Positions 44,771 to 56,799 of a DNA stretch of 64,000 bases are shown in pieces. The translations under genes and the position numbers were made by a program. Each line of letters starts with the position of its first letter. Position 1 is the first letter of the stretch. A model generated the notes under the pieces. That model saw only the letters and a program-made list of their open reading frames with translations. It did no database searches and was not told the DNA's origin. Source of the DNA: Bolinopsis microptera (Eukaryota; Ctenophora; Tentaculata; Lobata; Bolinopsidae); assembly GCF_026151205.1 (NCBI RefSeq), contig NC_087078.1:19259765-19323764 (forward strand), in the 5' to 3' direction.

Positions 44771-45231
44771 GCAATGACGTCTCCTGTAACCGGAATTTTT
44801 AAACGTCGTAGAATTTCTGCATTTTGAAAACTTAAGAAGTTGAAACTTCTAATCCGAGGATAAGACGTTAAGATACTTGGTGCACTTTGTTGTATTTAAT
44901 TTCATTCAGTTCACATAAATTATTCATGCTTAAATTCCTAATATCAATATAAGGTCCTTCGCATAAATAGCTCATTTATCATTAGTCGATTGTTGACCAA
45001 AAAGTAAGTTGTATCAGCTTTGAATACGAGGAATATTATTTGATTTCTGATCTTCATTAAGCGATGAGACGCAGCCTTGAATGTGGTCAGGGTTTGGAAC
45101 TAAACCAGGTTAAAAATTACCCATCCCAATAAATAAATTTGTAATTATCTGTATTTGTGAAACTAGCTAAAAACACAATAATCGAACGTAAGTGGCGATA
45201 TGTTTAAAGTACATACTAAATAGTACATTAC
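44771..45231. other. intron sequence
   Basis: AT-rich intron of the minus-strand gene between the retrotransposon fragment and exon 45232-45344; no gene. Confidence 0.4.
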
Positions 45232-45344
45232 CTGCAGAATTCGTCTTCTTGAACGTTGTACTGCTGAATGTGTGTTCGCAGAAAAGACGCTATAACACTA
45301 GGTTGAAGATACGCTGCAAGGATCTTGAGATATACCGAGAAATC

Positions 45345-45710
45345 CTGTAAAGACTGTTATTTTAACTCAAAGAGATATCCTAATTAATATCTTATTCATA
45401 TTCCTAATTAATATCTTGTTCATATTCCCGAGCCATCCAAAAATATTCAAATTTATATATTTATTATCGAAATATATTCAAATTCATGTAACATCCATTT
45501 TCGAAATACATTCGAAATTGGCGGGTTTTTTATCATGTACATGTGGCTAGCAGTGAGCCAATTACAATATGTTATATCGCTCGTAATATATATTAATACA
45601 TCTTGTACAGGTATGTACTTTGTAACGCTACCGGGACTTTTCCTGGCTTTTACTGTACATCCTCTAGACGTGATCAATAAAAAACAAGAGTAACACGATT
45701 AGTCACCACA
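45345..45710. other. intron sequence
   Basis: AT-rich; includes a local duplication of CATATTCCTAATTAATATCT / CTTGTTCATATTC (45390-45425). No gene. Confidence 0.4.
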
Positions 45711-48275
45711 CCACACTTTACTCCCTGCTACTGGGTACTTAGTAAAACTTACTCCCTGCTACTGGAGTACTTAGTAAAACTTACTCCCTGCTACTAGAGT
45801 ACTTAGTAAAACTTACTCCCTGCTACTGGAGTACTTAGTAAAACTTACTCCCTGCTACTGGAGTACATAGTAAAACTTACTCCCTGCTACTGGAGTACTT
45901 AGTAAAACTTACTCCCTGCTACTGGAGTACTTAGTAAAACTTACTCCCTGCTACTGGAGTACATAGTAAAACTTACTCCCTGCTACTGGAGTACTTAGTA
46001 AAACTTACTCCCTGCTACTGGAGTACTTAGTAAAACTTACTCCCTGCTACTGGAGTACTTAGTAAAACTTACTCCCTGCTACTGGAGTACTTAGTAAAAC
46101 TTACTCCCTGCTACTGGAGTACTTAGTAAAACTTACTCCCTGCTACTGGAGTACATAGTAAAACTTACTCCCTGCTACTGGAGTACTTAGTAAAACTTAC
46201 TCCCTACTACTGGAGTACTTAGTAAAACTTACTCCCTGCTACTGGGTACTTAGTAAAACTTACTCCCTGCTACTGGAGTACTTAGTAAAACTTACTCCCT
46301 GCTACTGGGTACTTAGTAAAACTTACTCCCTGCTACTAGAGTACTTAGTAAAACTTACTCCCTGCTACTGGAGTACTTAGTAAAACTTACTCCCTGCTAC
46401 TGGAGTACTTAGTAAAACTTACTCCCTGCTACTGGAGTACTTAGTAAAACTTACTTCCTACTACTGGAGTACTTAGTAAAACTTACTCCCTGCTACTGGA
46501 GTGGGGGGAATGCAACGTCAATTAATGTCAATTAATGTCAATTAATGTCAATTAATGTCAATTAATGTCAATGTCAGTTTTGCAAAATTTTGGAATACTG
46601 ACATTAATTGACATGATATTTTTCGACCAGAGATTATGTAGTTCTACCATATTTTTAGCACTTTAGAACGTTTATATCATCAATTTATTCACTACTATCA
46701 CATATGGAAATGTGAAATGTGAAAAAAATTCAGATCATTAAACAATAAAACTAAAATAATACGGTTTCCCGAAATTTAATTTTCTTAAATGGGCGTGGCC
46801 ATCCAAGGGCGTGGTTCTCAACATCATCAGAACTTAAAACCCACATTAAACGAAATGCCTTCATGACATTTATATTTGAATAACGAATCTTAAACAGCTA
46901 ACATTACTCCTTCATACTAAAAAAGCCGATTCTAGATATTTTACCTGTATAAGAAACCAATAAAATATGGGCGTGGCCGGTGGGGACCGAAGATGGAAGA
47001 GTTGGAAGCTGAAATTTTTTTTGGTGGTCTTTGAACCTAAGGATCAACAGATAAGAACATACTCATAATTATTCAAGGACATTTTGTTTTTTTTGAACCG
47101 GTCTAACTTACATAGACGTGAATATCTTGAATATTTATCGAATAATGATAATCTCAAATTTCAAGACATATTAATGTCAATTAATGTCAATTAATGTCAA
47201 TTAATGTCAATGTCAGTTTGGGGTTTTTATGGAATACTGACATTAATTGACGTTGCATTCCCCCCACTGGAGTACTTAGTAAAACTTACTCCCTGCTACT
47301 AGAGTACTTAGTAAAACTTACTCCCTGCTACTAGAGTACTTAGTAAAACTTACTCCCTGCTACTAGAGTACTTAGCAAAACTTACTCCCTGCTACTGGAG
47401 TACTTAGTAAAACTTACTCCCTGCTACTGGAGTACTTAGTAAAACTTACTCCCTGCTACTGGAGTACTTAGTAAAACTTACTCGCTGCTACTGGGTACTT
47501 AGTAAAATTTACTCCCTGCTACTGGAGTACTTAGTAAAACTTACTCCCTGCTACTGGAGTACTTAGTAAAACTTACTCCCTGCTACTGGAGTACTTAGTA
47601 AAACTTACTCCCTGCTACTAGAGTACTTAGTAAAACTTACTCCCTGCTACTAGAGTACTTAGCAAAACTTACTCCCTGCTACTGGAGTACTTAGTAAAAC
47701 TTACTCCCTGCTACTGGAGTACTTAGTAAAACTTACTCCCTGCTACTGGAGTACTTAGTAAAACTTACTCCCTGCTACTGGAGTACTTAGTAAAACTTAC
47801 TCCCTGCTACTGGAGTACTTAGTAAAACTTACTCCCTGCTACTGGAGTACTTAGTAAAACTTACTCCCTGCTACTGGAGTACTTAGTAAAACTTACTCCC
47901 TGCTACTAGAGTACTTAGTAAAACTTACTCCCTGCTACTGGAGTACTTAGTAAAACTTACTCCCTGCTACTGGAGTACTTAGTAAAACTTACTCGCTGCT
48001 ACTGGGTACTTAGTAAAATTTACTCCCTGCTACTGGAGTACTTAGTAAAACTTACTCCCTGCTACTGGAGTACTTAGTAAAACTTACTCCCTGCTACTGG
48101 AGTACTTAGTAAAACTTACTCCCTGCTACTGGAGTACTTAGTAAAACTTACTCCCTGCTACTGGAGTACTTAGTAAAATTTACTCCCTGCTACTGGAGTA
48201 CTTAGTAAAACTTACTCCTTGCTACTGGAGTACTTAGTAAAACTTACTCCCTGCTACTGGAGTACTTAGTAAAAC
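45711..48275 (-). repeat. about 32-bp tandem array interrupted by a hAT-like insertion
   Basis: The unit is CTTACTCCCTGCTACTGGAG plus TACTTAGTAAAA, with single-base-deleted and ACTAGAG or ACATAGT variants. About 55 copies lie on the two sides of the 763-bp element at 46503-47265. The array ends about 35 bp from the donor of exon 48309-48415. Variant order is repeated (CTCGCTGCTACTGGGTACTT near 47485 and 47990), showing block duplication. Confidence 0.95.
46503..47265. mobile_element. 763-bp non-autonomous hAT-type element with 8-bp target duplication
   Basis: Termini GGGGGGAATGCAACGTCAAT and ATTGACGTTGCATTCCCCCC are perfect inverses. Each is followed inward by tandem TCAATTAATG copies (five on the left, four on the right) and by GGAATACTGACATTAATTGAC. 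Flanking ACTGGAGT (46495-46502 and 47266-47273) is an exact 8-bp duplication of a site that occurs once per unit of the host array. No coding region is present. Confidence 0.88.
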
Positions 48276-48894
48276 CTTATTTAATTTAAATAAAACTGTT
48301 ATTATTACCTTGCCATCAGATTGACGTAGAAGCAGTGCCAGTGCTAGCTCCTGCTTTTCTAGAGTCAATAAACCTACAATCAGCGTTCCGATCATCACCA
48401 GACTTTGTTCTGAATCTGAAAAAGGTAACCATCATATACTAGCAAATCAGCGGTTTACAATATTTTTCATTCCTGCCTTGCTTTTAGACGCGTACACTGT
48501 ACACGCGTACACTGTACACGCGTACACTGTAAACTTAAAATATTTGTATTTCACTTCCAGGGTCTGATGACGTTTATTTTGTAACAGCTAATACTAACAT
48601 TAGGTGAAATGGTCATGAACCGAAAAAATAATCATGCATAAAAAATGTGTATTGAAATCACAGATATGTAAAATATGTAAAAAAGGGTTCCTTACCAAAG
48701 TTCTTGACAGCATCAAGCATTTGTTCGTCTGTCAACTCAGTTTTATCTCCCATCAGGAGTGCCAGGAAGAAGTCGGCCCAATGTCGGCAGGAAATGCACC
48801 AGTTTTCAAATATGGTTGTAATGGTAAATCTGAAGTTTTCAGTATCAGGTTACAGGTATGAGGTATTTGAGGTAAATACACTTTACAATAACAG

Positions 48895-51012
48895 TCGGGG
48901 GGGAGGGTGGAGGAGGGAGGGAGGGAGGAAGGGAGGGAGGGAAGGAGGGTAGAGGAAGGGAGGGAGGGAGGGAGGGAGGGAGGGAGGGAGGGAGGGAGGG
49001 AGGGAGGGAGGGAGGGAGGGAGGGAGGTAGGGAGGTAGGGAGGAAGGGAGGAAGGGAGGAAGGGAGGGAGGGAGGTAGGGAGGTAGGGAGGTAGGGAGGA
49101 AGGGAGGAAGGGAGGAAGGGAGGAAGGGAGGAAGGGAGGGAGGTGTAGGGAGGGAGGGTAGAGGAAGGGAGGAGGTAGGGAGGAAGGGAGGAAGGGAGGA
49201 AGGGAGGAAGGGAGGAAGGGAGGAAGGGAGGAAGGGAGGAAGGGAGGGAGGTGTAGGGATAACTGTCCTGGACACAGGATTGGAGGGAGGAAGGGAGGAA
49301 GGGGGAAGGGAGGGAGGGAGGGAGGGAGGGAGAGAGGGAGGGAGGGAGGGAGGAAGGGAGGAAGGGAGGTAGGGAGGAAGGGAGGAGGTAGGGAGGAAGG
49401 GAGGAAGGGAGGAAGGGAGGGAGGGAGGTAGGGAGGTAGGGAGGAAGGGAGGAAGGGAGGGAGGGAGGGAGGAAGGGGGGAAGGGAGGAAGGGAGGAAGG
49501 GAGGAAGGGAGGAAGGGAGGAAGGGAGGAAGGGAGGAAGGGAGGAAGGGAGGAAGGGAGGAAGGGAGGAAGGGAGGAAGGGAGGAAGGGAGGAGGTAGGG
49601 AGGAAGGGAGGAAGGGAGGGAGGGAGGTAGGGAGGTAGGGAGGAAGGGAGGAAGGGAGGGAGGTAGGGAGGAAGGGGGGAAGGGAGGAAGGGAGGAAGGG
49701 AGGAAGGGAGGAAGGGAGGAAGGGAGGAAGGGAGGAAGGGAGGGAGGGAGGGAGGGAGGGAGGGAGGGAGGGAGGAAGGGAGGAAGGGAGGGTAGAGGAA
49801 GGGAGGAGGTAGGGAGGAAGGGAGGAAGGGAGGAGGTAGGGAGGTAGGGAGGAAGGGGGGAAGGGAGGAAGGGAGGAAGGGAGGAAGGGAGGAAGGGAGG
49901 GAGGTGTAGGGAGGTAGGGAGGAAGGGAGGAGGTAGGGAGGAAGGGAGGAAGGGAGGAAGGGAGGAAGGGAGGAAGGGAGGAAGGGAGGAAGGGAGGAAG
50001 GGAGGAAGGGAGGGAGGTGTAGGGAGGGAGGGTAGAGGAAGGGAGGAGGTAGGGAGGAAGGGAGGAAGGGAGGAAGGGAGGAAGGGAGGAAGGGAGGAAG
50101 GGAGGAAGGGAGGAAGGGAGGAAGGGAGGAAGGGAGGAAGGGAGGGAGGTGTAGGGAGGTAGGGAGGAAGGGAGGAGGTAGGGAGGAAGGGAGGAAGGGA
50201 GGAAGGGAGGAAGGGAGGAAGGGAGGAAGGGAGGAAGGGAGGAAGGGAGGAAGGGAGGGAGGTGTAGGGAGGGAGGGTAGAGGAAGGGAGGAGGTAGGGA
50301 GGAAGGGAGGAAGGGAGGAAGGGAGGAAGGGAGGAAGGGAGGAAGGGAGGAAGGGAGGAAGGGAGGAAGGGAGGGAGGTGTAGGGAGGGAGGGTAGAGGA
50401 AGGGAAGGAGCTAAGGAGGGAGGGTGGAGAAGCCGAGAAGGGAGGGATGCGGGCAGTACAAACATTAAACGTGGTAACTAGCAGAAGAAACTTGCTATTA
50501 TTATAACTATCCTGGACACAAGAGTGGAGAGGGAGGGAGGGAGGGAGGGAGGGAGGGAGGGAGGGAGGGAGGGAGGGAGGGAGGGAGGGAGGGAGGTAGG
50601 GAGGTAGGGAGGAAGGGAGGAGGTAGGGAGGAAGGGAGGAAGGGAGGAAGGGAGGAAGGGAGGAAGGGAGGAAGGGAGGAAGGGAGGAAGGGAGGAAGGG
50701 AGGGAGGTGTAGGGATAACTGTCCTGGACACAGGATTGGAGGGAGGAAGGGAGGAAGGGGGAAGGGAGGGAGGGAGGGAGGGAGGGAGAGAGGGAGGGAG
50801 GGAGGGAGGAAGGGAGGAAGGGAGGTAGGGAGGAAGGGAGGAGGTAGGGAGGAAGGGAGGAAGGGAGGAAGGGAGGGAGGGAGGTAGGGAGGTAGGGAGG
50901 AAGGGAGGAAGGGAGGGAGGTAGGGAGGAAGGGAGGAAGGGCAGTACAAACATTAAACGTGGTAACTAGCAGAAGAAACTTGCTATTATTATAACTATCC
51001 TGGACACAAGAG
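48895..51012 (+). repeat. 2.1-kb GGGA/GGAA polypurine satellite with duplicated spacer modules
   Basis: Runs of GGGAGGGAGGGA and GGAAGGGA with periodic GGTAGGGA, GGTGTAGGGA and GGGTAGAGGAAGGG. Unique spacers are duplicated: TAACTGTCCTGGACACAGGA near 49258 and 50712, and ACAAACATTAAACGTGGTAA...GACACAAGAGTG at 50458-50526 and 50947-51013. Long minus-strand frames here are Leu/Pro/Ser artefacts. The array begins about 65 bp from the acceptor of exon 48696-48829. Confidence 0.95.
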
Positions 51013-51031
51013 TGTAATTACCAACACTTAC

Positions 51032-51180
51032 CAGGGACAAAAGGATTTCGCGGCATGTACGAAATCGCGAAATTTCCCATTCTCCGCGACAAATTTTATG
51101 TATAGTTTAATGTATAGCCTGTTAAATTTCGCGGTACCGCGAAATTTGGCCAAAATAATCGCGAAATCCTTTTGTCCTTG
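51032..51180. mobile_element. 149-bp hAT-type MITE with 8-bp target duplication
   Basis: Starts CAGGGACAAAAGGATTTCGC and ends GCGAAATCCTTTTGTCCTTG. It is flanked by ACACTTAC at 51024-51031 and 51181-51188. CAGGG ends and 8-bp duplications are hallmarks of hAT elements. The interior has further TTTCGCGG and CCGCGAAA inverse pairs. Confidence 0.88.
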
Positions 51181-51445
51181 ACACTTACCAGTCATCATCA
51201 AACTTAACCTGACCTAACAACATGGCTCCTAATTTAAAATCTGTACACACTTCACATCTGCACGGCGCTAGATAAATGACAAAGTGATACTTAGTCACTA
51301 AATATGTTAGATCTGATAATTTGGTATAACAACTTAAAGAGACCTACTTGTACACGTTGGTGACCTCATCGTCTTCACATAGTATCTGGAGCACTTCGAT
51401 CATATCGTCTCTTGTTATCTCGTACAGGTAAAATTCTTCCAATAC

Positions 51446-51858
51446 CTGTTTCAATTAGTTGAACAATAGAATTCCTTTTTAATATTCCCAATAAATATCA
51501 CCGACTATCATGACGTGACGCACAGTGTACACTATATCTCTATGATTATAACAAGTAATGCAATGTACAGCGTTATGTACAGTGTTATGTAATGCAACTT
51601 AATGTAATGTAAATAATTTGTAAAATATCATTAGAATTAAGGAGAATGACAAAGTCAGGCAAATGACTTAAGATACTAAAAATTGCAAGTTGTCTCTAAC
51701 GATTCAGAACGATTAAGATGCATGTTAATTTGAACAAATTATAACCATCGAAATATCAAACCTAAAATAATGATTGCTATTTGCAGTTCAGCCTAGTGTT
51801 AAGAGTAAATACAAGTCTGTCAACATACTCAATTACTTCTACACTATGTTAACTATAC
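51446..51858. other. intron sequence
   Basis: AT-rich intron of the minus-strand gene with a loose TGTAATGCAATGTACAG-like repetition (51540-51610). No gene. Confidence 0.4.
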
Positions 51859-52382
51859 CTCATTGAATCGCTCATAGTAGTCCTCCACCGTACCAGCTCT
51901 CTTCTGGATGCCCCTCAGTTTCCTGACTAAGCCATCACGTGTTAGATTGGTCTGGCACACAGGTGGGGGGGACTTGAAGGGTAGTGCCCCTATCTCATCT
52001 ATCTTTGTTATCATCAGCGCAGCATCAGTCTACAACAAAAGCCGTTAACAAGTGTTTATGTCGTGACAAAAAGATGAAATAAATGTGTCAAATCTGTTAC
52101 AAGCAATGTTTCAAAGTTTATTATTCACAATACAAGTCCACTTACATGTTCAGGCTCAGCGTGGACAAAGTAACACAGGTTACCACGGAAACACATCCCT
52201 TTACTGTAGAAGTGACACTTAGGCCGTTCGTGTTCAAAAGCACATTTTGCACCGTTTTTGCAGTGACCTTGTAAGTAAAACTTACAGTACTGCTTTCCTC
52301 CTCTGACCATCATCTTGAAGCTAGGTCTAAAGTCATTGGGTTAGAAGAAGAAGAAACAGTAATACCCCGATTTGCAGCGGAG

Positions 52383-53267
52383 CAGGAGGTGACCGGGACA
52401 TGATTTTAGTCCTGACCGGGACCGGGATACAAAATGTGACTTGACCGTGACCGGGACCGGGACTGAGATTATCAATTTACCGTGACCGGGACCGGGACCA
52501 ATAATTTCTGGGATTTCTATCTTACCGGGACCGGGACCGGGACCAACAATCCAATTTTACCGGGATGACCGGGATGACCGGGACCAAAACTGGTATTCTC
52601 ATATTGAAAGCTGCAACTTTCATTTACATTATAATTGAACAATTTGAATAAGTAATAACTAGAATATTAAATTAGAAAAAACTAAAGTAAACCCGTCAAT
52701 ATGGGGCATGGGCCTAATGTACTACACCAATAATGTTCATGTACTGATTACTCAAGTTCACCCTCATTCCTCATTCCTCAATCAATGATCCCTCAAATTA
52801 TTCAACAGTTTCATTCTCCAATTCCAATTGACAATTGGGCGTAGCCCGAGTTGAAAACTTGATGTTAGTTTGCACTTATGAGTTATGTAACGATATTAGT
52901 TACCTAAACTTGTTTAGCAATGTTAAACATTGTTTTATTTGGCTCAGAGGTTGTTTAAAGATGAAATTCACAATGAATGAAAGTAAAAACTTAAAATCAC
53001 AGTGAATGAAATTATGTAAAAGATCCCGGTCAAAATCCCGGCAAATTTGAGTGATTGACCGGGACCGGGACCGGGACCAAGAATCCTGAATTAACCGGGA
53101 CCGGGACCGGGATCATAAATCAGCATTTGACCGGGACCGGGACCGCGACCGGGATGAAAAATGTGACTTGACCCGGTTGACCGGGACCGGGACCGGGACC
53201 GGGATAGCTCAAAATTGCCAATCCCGGTACCGGGATTCCCGGTACCGGGATTCCCGGTCACCTCCTG
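52383..53267. mobile_element. 885-bp hAT-type element made largely of GACCGGGACCGGGACC repeats
   Basis: Ends CAGGAGGTGACCGGGA and TCCCGGTCACCTCCTG are perfect inverses. CAGCGGAG flanks both sides (52375-52382 and 53268-53275), an 8-bp target duplication. Each subterminal region of about 200-250 bp contains many ACCGGGACCGGG copies in the same orientation, with an AT-rich centre. No coding region is present. The flanks (ACCCCGATTTG on the left, TAAATCGGGGTT on the right) suggest it landed in another small inverted-repeat element. Confidence 0.85.
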
Positions 53268-53499
53268 CAGCGGAGTTTGGGAGAAAGGAAAAAGCCCGGT
53301 AAATCGGGGTTATAATTGTTCGCATTATGTATGTTAAGCCCTATTTGGGGAAAGAAAATGGCCACGGTAAATTGGGGTTTGCAGTAAATCGGGGCGCAGT
53401 ATATTGGGGTTGTATATCTGTTGCCATTTTACTGACACCACGACTTCAACTTTAACACGACTTTCCACGAAAACCGTGAGAAAGAATATACATATATAT

Positions 53500-54480
53500 T
53501 TCATCTGCCGGACTGATATTTGAACGCAAGATTGATGATACCTTGAGAAAGACAGAGAACACGGCATGGCGTGTTGACGACATCCTAATAACAGGACCTG
53601 ATGATGAGAGTCACATGAAGAACGTGAGAACGGTGATTAGAGCACTAGAGAAAGAAGGCTACAAATGTCGGCTGGACAAGTGTGTTTTCATGGAGCTTAA
53701 GGTGACATTTCTAGGCCATGAAGTATCTGCCGACGGGATAAGACCGCTGAGTTCGAAAGTTGAAACCATAGTGAGAGCACCGTATCCTACTACTAGAGCG
53801 GAGATGATATCATTCCTTGGTGGTGCACAGTACTATTCACGTTTTATTCCCAACATGTCAACAGTTGTCGAGCCACTTTTAAACGGTTAAAACCGTTTAA
53901 GACCCGCTGACATTCCTTTCCACTTTGGAGATAGAGAAAAGAGAACTTTTGATGAGTTAAAAGCACTGTTATCGTCTGACTTGGTTCTATCAGTCTACAA
54001 CCCTGAGCTGGAGTTAAAGCTTGACACGGACGCTTCATCCGTTGGTTTAGGACCAAGCATTTGGACCAGATGATCAAGAGATCTGTTGTGTCAGAGCCGT
54101 CGCAACAGACAGATCCGGATACACAGAGAGTTGAGCTCGAGATAAGAGATTAGCAGAGTTCTACAGCTACTGATATGATTTAGAGAAGAAAGCTAGCTTA
54201 CCTGAGAGTACAGAGCCGGAAACTTCGATTATAGTTGGTAATAATCCAAATCTACCCGCATAGCCTGATCATAAGGCAGCCGTTGAACCTATCACTGCAC
54301 AGCCTGTACTTAAACCACATGAGCTTGCCATACAAATTACCCGTAGCACTATGAAACTTAATATTGAGCCTGAAATGCAAGAACCTAATTTGCTTCTGCC
54401 AGCAAACTTTGCACGTAATAGTAAACCACCAGATAGGCTAAGTTACCGCAAACTGGGAGGAACATTGAACACGTTTTATT
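53500..54480 (+). pseudogene. internally deleted Ty3/gypsy-type retrotransposon pol fragment
   Basis: The frame at 53543-53890 begins at the RT catalytic aspartates (VDDILITGPDDESHMKNV) and continues with KCVFMELKVTFLGHEVSADG and GGAQYYSRFIPNMS, diagnostic of Ty3/gypsy RT. A stop near 53890 is followed, in another frame, by RNase H-like LKLDTDASSVGLG (about 54017-54055). Sequence around 54420-54470 reads as ARNSKPPDRLSYRKLGG, like the basic C-terminus of gypsy pol. The integrase is missing or deleted. No LTR was found. Confidence 0.7.
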
Positions 54481-55229
54481 ATCACATTTTATGACAGTTG
54501 TTTTATTTTTAAATGTTTAAATCTAACCGCACAAATCTAATACAGATCGAATGTGAAGTTATTTAGATTCTCTGTCACGTTTAAGTTTTGAAGAAAAACA
54601 CTTTATTTTTGTTTTAAAATACGGAATGCACAAAGTTTTAAACCGTGTAGAGAGCGCAACAAATTTCAATATTCTCACGCACGTACGCATTGAGACTTTT
54701 GTAGATTTCATTTTTACCACATTTAAAAATTCACTTTTTAACTTTTGTACAAATGATTTTACATCAGATTTTTTAACCGATTGAGCTAAATTATTTCACC
54801 TAAATTATTTCAACAAATTTTAGTTGAAGGAGATGCTATATATTTAAGTTATTATATTATTAATTTATAATATTCAGTATGTTCTAAACCTGGGTTTTTA
54901 ACAGTGTATCACTTGGAAGTGTCTACCACAAAAAGTACAACACATATTACTACCACAGAATAATTTATGTGACTGGTTGTAATAGTGTTGATTGATCCAG
55001 TAAGTAATATAGGGTGTTTAAGATGGTATATCAATATTTGCTCAATTTCAAACAAGTGTACATATCATCAAGAGTATGTGACGAAGTAAACTTATTTGTG
55101 CCTGCTGTGTGCTCTTTGCTTGCGACTATATGATATTATATTCTGTATGTGCACGAAAATTTATTTCAATCAATAATGTCCAAGCTCTTAAATGTTTGAT
55201 TATATACTTGACTTGACTTAAGCCTAAGG
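54481..55229. other. intergenic, no gene recognised
   Basis: AT-rich sequence between the gypsy fragment and the minus-strand retrotransposon relic. No array, RNA gene or coding region supported. Confidence 0.35.
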
Positions 55230-56690
55230 CGGGTAGTGTTCTCCACAGCTTTTCTGTCCTCCACAGTTTTCTGACCTCCAGTCTAGCTATCTCATCTACT
55301 GACTTCAGCCCAGTATCTACTTTTAGGTTATCTAGTAATGTTAAGTAAGGTCGCCCCCTGTTAGTATGCCCATGACTCGGCTTCCAGACTCCAGAGGATC
55401 AGTTTGTTCAGTGCCAGCTCCGGATGTCGATGAGCATGACCTGCAAGTCTGAGCCTTCGTTGGGTTATCTTGGAGCTGACTTTGGGAAGTTCACTGTACA
55501 GGCTGTGGTTGCTGACATGGTCTCGATATTGATTGATGTTAAGGGCCATTCTTAACATTCGCGTATAGCAACCATCAACCATCTTCTCTAGCCTTTTCGT
55601 CATAGTCCAAGTCTTGGAACCGTAAAAAAGCACCGACTTGACTAGTGCTGTAAACACTCTGATCTTGATAGACCTCCTAAGCTTAGAATTCCAAAGTTTT
55701 TTAAATGTGTGTGGCATGATCCCCATGCTCTTCCTTTCCTAACCCTGATATCACTCTCACTGTCTCTGATTCTAGAACCCAGGTAAGTGAAGTCTTCCAC
55801 ATGCTCTATTGTGCTGTTACCCAGGGACTTGATGGTATCAGGATCTTTGCCCTTCGTGTTGACATAGAGTAGATTAATGATATACACAATACTGTCCGGT
55901 ATTCCATAAGCCTTTAGTATTCACAAAATTCCCCGGTGAAGTAAATCAAAGGGCTTCTTAAAATCAACAAACACCAAAGCTGCCGGTAGATTTCTCTGTC
56001 TAGCCCCCTCTAAAATCCTCCTTGAGTGCCAAGATATGACTAGTGGTAGACCGTCCTTCCCGAAAACCATTCTGAGTGTCCCTAAGTACCCCTTCTAAAG
56101 CCAGATGGATCCTATTAAGCACCATTCTATTAAGAGTCTTAGCCACAAGTGAAGTCAAAGATATCGCCCTCCAGTTTCCAGGGTCTGTCAAGTCTCCCTT
56201 TTTGGGGACCAGAATGATGTTGCTTATCCTCCACTGATTTGGCGCAATACCATCTGTCAGGGCTTTGTTGCAGAAGGTCAGCACTATTTCATCTAGGTCC
56301 CATCTTTTGAGGACTTCAGGTGGTATAACGCCATCTGGTGCTTTACCTTCTTTGATCCTGAGTTTAGTGGCTGTAAGCTCCTCTAAAGTAAAAGGTTCTG
56401 TACTGATGTTGAGTCCTTCAAATTGAGTCTCGATGCTAGGGTGCTTGTTTTCCACATCAGGTGTACTCCCTAACAGATTTGTGAAATGCCTAAGCCAACT
56501 TTCCTTCCTATCTTCGGCTCCATTGCCCCTTATTTGAGTTGCCTCCTTTCTGCCAGTAATCTCATTCATGACATTCCAACTTTTTTTATTTTTGCATCTG
56601 TATGCAGCCACTTCGACCCTTCTAACCTTGGCAACTGGATCTTCTTCAAAGATGTCCTGGTACACCTGATCCAGTTTTGATTTTGATAGC
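55230..56690 (-). pseudogene. RTE-like non-LTR retrotransposon relic
   Basis: Two separated blocks on the minus strand. The upstream block (56665-56000) holds the start of an RT domain: KLRIKEGKAPDGVIPPEVLK, QWRISNIILVPKKGDLTDPG, NWRAISLTSLVAKTLNRMV and QNGFREGRSTTSHILAL. The downstream block (55887-55361), in shifted frames, is the post-RT tail: VEDFTYLGSRIRDSESDI, VLFYGSKTWTMTKRLEKMVD, CYTRMLRMALN and LPKVSSKITQRRLRLAGHAH. The catalytic YADD segment between them is missing, so it is dead. Several frameshifts are present. Confidence 0.75.
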
Positions 56691-56799
56691 TTAACAGACA
56701 GTCGAGACTGTATTCACAATGATCCCGGTGACAGACAAATCACTTGGAAAACTTTTGAAGGAAAAAAAGTAGACATTGCGTAGACATTGCTTTAACCAG

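Noticed and set aside
48753-50953. Leu/Pro/Ser frames of up to 688 codons on the minus strand
   Set aside because: Translations of the GGGA/GGAA satellite. The tail near 48753-48829 is the real CCCH-gene exon but in a different join.
53334-53567. 77-codon minus-strand frame near the gypsy fragment
   Set aside because: No domain; it overlaps transposon-derived sequence and AT repeats.
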